Positions 31,774 to 33,145 of a stretch of 33,145 nucleotides of DNA are shown here, piece after piece. Under the pieces are notes generated by a model. That model saw only the letters and a list, made by a program, of their open reading frames with translations. It was not told the origin of the DNA and searched no databases. How positions within the stretch are numbered: the first letter of the stretch is position 1; each line of letters starts with the position of its first letter. The stretch is from an uncultured Prevotellaceae bacterium. GTDB lineage: Bacteria > Bacteroidota > Bacteroidia > Bacteroidales > Bacteroidaceae. The stretch lies in contig ONKX01000057.1 of NCBI GenBank assembly GCA_900318555.1, forward strand, positions 1 through 33,145, in the 5' to 3' direction. The position numbers were made by a program, and so were the translations under genes.

Positions 31774-32809
31774 GCTTTTTCGTAAACAACGACTCCAGGA
31801 AGCCTACGCCATAGCCAATGAGTTGGATGAAGGCTGCCGGAATGGATTTGAGTCCCACCATCACACTCTTGTTGCGGATAGTGGAGTCGATGAAGATTAA
31901 AGCACAATATAATATAAGAGGAATAAGTGCCAGACAGCTCATCCACAGACCTACCTGCTGGTACCAATGCTCTTCAGGACGAAGCCATACGCCAAAGTTG
32001 AACAACCCCTCGCCTACCAACCAGCATAGGAATAGGAAGACAACGCCTATCGTAAAGACTGCAGGAAGGGCGTGAACGGGCTTGAGAGCTTCAGGATATT
32101 TGCGCCAGAGGTTGATGCGGGCATAGCCGCTGTTATAGACCTGTCGCCAGAACTTACGGAAATCCGTACGGCGTTTGTGCCACAGCCAAGCCTCAGGGAA
32201 CAGACGACAGCTGTATCCGTTCTTATAGATGCGAAGGCTGAAGTCGATGTCCTCACCATAGAGCGACATTTTGGAAAAACGCTCTGTCGTGAATCCACCT
32301 AACTGTTGATACACCTCACGACGTACGCCGAGGTTGAACGAACGGGGATAGAACTTTTTGTCGAGTTGTTTTTTACCACCACGAATGCCGCCCGTCGTAA
32401 AGAACGAGGTCATAGCATACGAAATGGCTTTCTGAATGTCAGAGAACGACTCGTGGGCAGCATCAGGACCGCCCCAGGCGTCCGTAGGCTGGTGTTTTAG
32501 TTCGTCGTCGATAGCCTGCATAAAGCCCGGAGGAGTAACGGCATCGGAGTCGAGAATGATGACATACTCGCCCTGAGCACGTTCTACGCCATAGTTGCGG
32601 CTTTGTCCTGGACCGCTGTTCTCCTTGAAGTAATAATGCAAATCAAGGATGTTTGCGTATTTGTCGCAAACATCCTTGCAGGGAATCTGTGAACCGTCTT
32701 CCACTATCACCACCTCGAAGTCCTTAAGAGTCTGTGAGCTAAGGCTCTCCAGCAACTCGTCCACTTCGTCAGGACGGTTGAAGACTGGTACGATAATGGA
32801 ATATCTCAT
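31766..32809 (-). CDS. Family 2 glycosyltransferase with C-terminal membrane segments
   Basis: 347 residues. The N-terminal GT-A fold starts with [20 protein letters not shown]. It has the nucleotide/metal motif Asp87-Ser-Asp89 (IILDSDAVTPPG), the GEDIDFSLRI acceptor/catalytic motif and an FPEAWLWHKRR segment. Two to three hydrophobic segments (VFTIGVVFLFLCWLVGEG, WMSCLALIPLILYCALIFI, and a weaker one near the end) anchor it to the inner membrane. It probably adds a sugar to an envelope glycan or glycolipid; donor and acceptor are unknown. Its ATG overlaps the efp stop by one base (TAATG), and radC overlaps its end, so all three form one operon. Confidence 0.9.
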   Translation of the reverse strand: MRYSIIVPVFNRPDEVDELLESLSSQTLKDFEVVIVEDGSQIPCKDVCDKYANILDLHYYFKENSGPGQSRNYGVERAQGEYVIILDSDAVTPPGFMQAIDDELKHQPTDAWGGPDAAHESFSDIQKAISYAMTSFFTTGGIRGGKKQLDKKFYPRSFNLGVRREVYQQLGGFTTERFSKMSLYGEDIDFSLRIYKNGYSCRLFPEAWLWHKRRTDFRKFWRQVYNSGYARINLWRKYPEALKPVHALPAVFTIGVVFLFLCWLVGEGLFNFGVWLRPEEHWYQQVGLWMSCLALIPLILYCALIFIDSTIRNKSVMVGLKSIPAAFIQLIGYGVGFLESLFTKKHG

Positions 32810-33145
32810 TACTCCTTAGCGCGAGCCAGATAAGAACCGTCGCGGGTGTCAACCTGAATGAGGTCACCCTCGTTGATGAACAGGGGAACGCGAACCTCAA
32901 CACCAGTCTCCAGCGTAGCGGGCTTCAGGGTGTTGGTAGCGGTGTCGCCCTTGATACCAGGTTCAGAGTGGGTCACCTTCAGGATGGTCTTAACGGGCAT
33001 CTCAGCATAGAGGATAGTACCGTCGGTAGTGTCGCTGACAACTGATACGACGTCGCCTTCCTTCATGTACTCATGACCGATAACGAGGTCGTTGGCGATG
33101 GGAATCTGCTCGAAAGTCTCCTGATTCATGAAGATGCGGCCTTCC
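32809..33145 (-). CDS. efp: Elongation factor P, C-terminal part (cut by window edge)
   Basis: 111 residues up to the window edge, reading [15 protein letters not shown] at the visible start and GSYLARAKE at the end. This covers the end of domain I and domains II-III (OB folds) of EF-P, about 188 residues in full; ETFEQ and DTRDGSYL are characteristic. EF-P relieves ribosome stalling at polyproline. The N-terminal loop with the modified residue is outside the window. It is the first visible gene of the efp, glycosyltransferase, radC run. Confidence 0.93.
   Translation of the reverse strand, partial: EGRIFMNQETFEQIPIANDLVIGHEYMKEGDVVSVVSDTTDGTILYAEMPVKTILKVTHSEPGIKGDTATNTLKPATLETGVEVRVPLFINEGDLIQVDTRDGSYLARAKE

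Overview
The window looks like a chromosomal segment of a Bacteroidales bacterium close to Prevotella/Segatella. Several promoters match the Bacteroidetes form (TTTG, 19-21 bases, TAnnTTTG), upstream regions are A-rich rather than carrying strong Shine-Dalgarno sites, and there are many Cys-lipobox lipoproteins, GLUG/InlB-type surface proteins with C-terminal 'GQRV...KG' tails, a BACON-like domain, a DUF349 protein and a Bacteroidales-style RAYT. No tRNA, rRNA, CRISPR array or complete insertion sequence was seen.

Region 1 (1 to about 20770, all minus strand) is one long gene train read from right to left from a good promoter at 20735-20765. The first six genes (20645 to 11217) each encode a lipoprotein with a MACPF (membrane attack complex/perforin) domain. 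The first two have a BACON-like domain before the MACPF domain and the last two have large extra C-terminal regions. The next four genes (11186 to 1, the last cut by the window edge) encode secreted GLUG/InlB-repeat beta-rich proteins, two with T9SS-like tails and two with CxxC knuckles. Gene junctions are overlaps or short gaps, except for a 120-base gap at 9297-9416 with a hairpin element. Seven-base GTTCAAY repeats fill the junctions in the GLUG half, and one array lies inside a coding region just before the sorting tail. This MACPF-plus-GLUG locus is the best candidate for an undescribed system: a multi-component pore-forming or surface-attack apparatus.

Region 2 (20892-22905, minus strand) holds a membrane flippase-like protein and, overlapping its 3' end, an unusual REP-associated tyrosine transposase with a DprA/LOG-like C-terminal domain and an in-frame 27-base repeat.

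Region 3 (23214-28645, plus strand) holds an unknown protein with a repeat-bearing leader, the dipeptidase pepD, the magnesium channel corA (promoter inside the preceding terminator, with a candidate leader peptide) and a DUF349 protein.

Region 4 (28698-33145) holds a two-domain Rid protein divergent from a short penicillin-binding transpeptidase, then a minus-strand run efp, glycosyltransferase, radC that converges on and overlaps the transpeptidase gene. Apart from the accessory MACPF/GLUG region and the RAYT, the genes are housekeeping types. All domain calls come from reading the translated sequence; no search was run.
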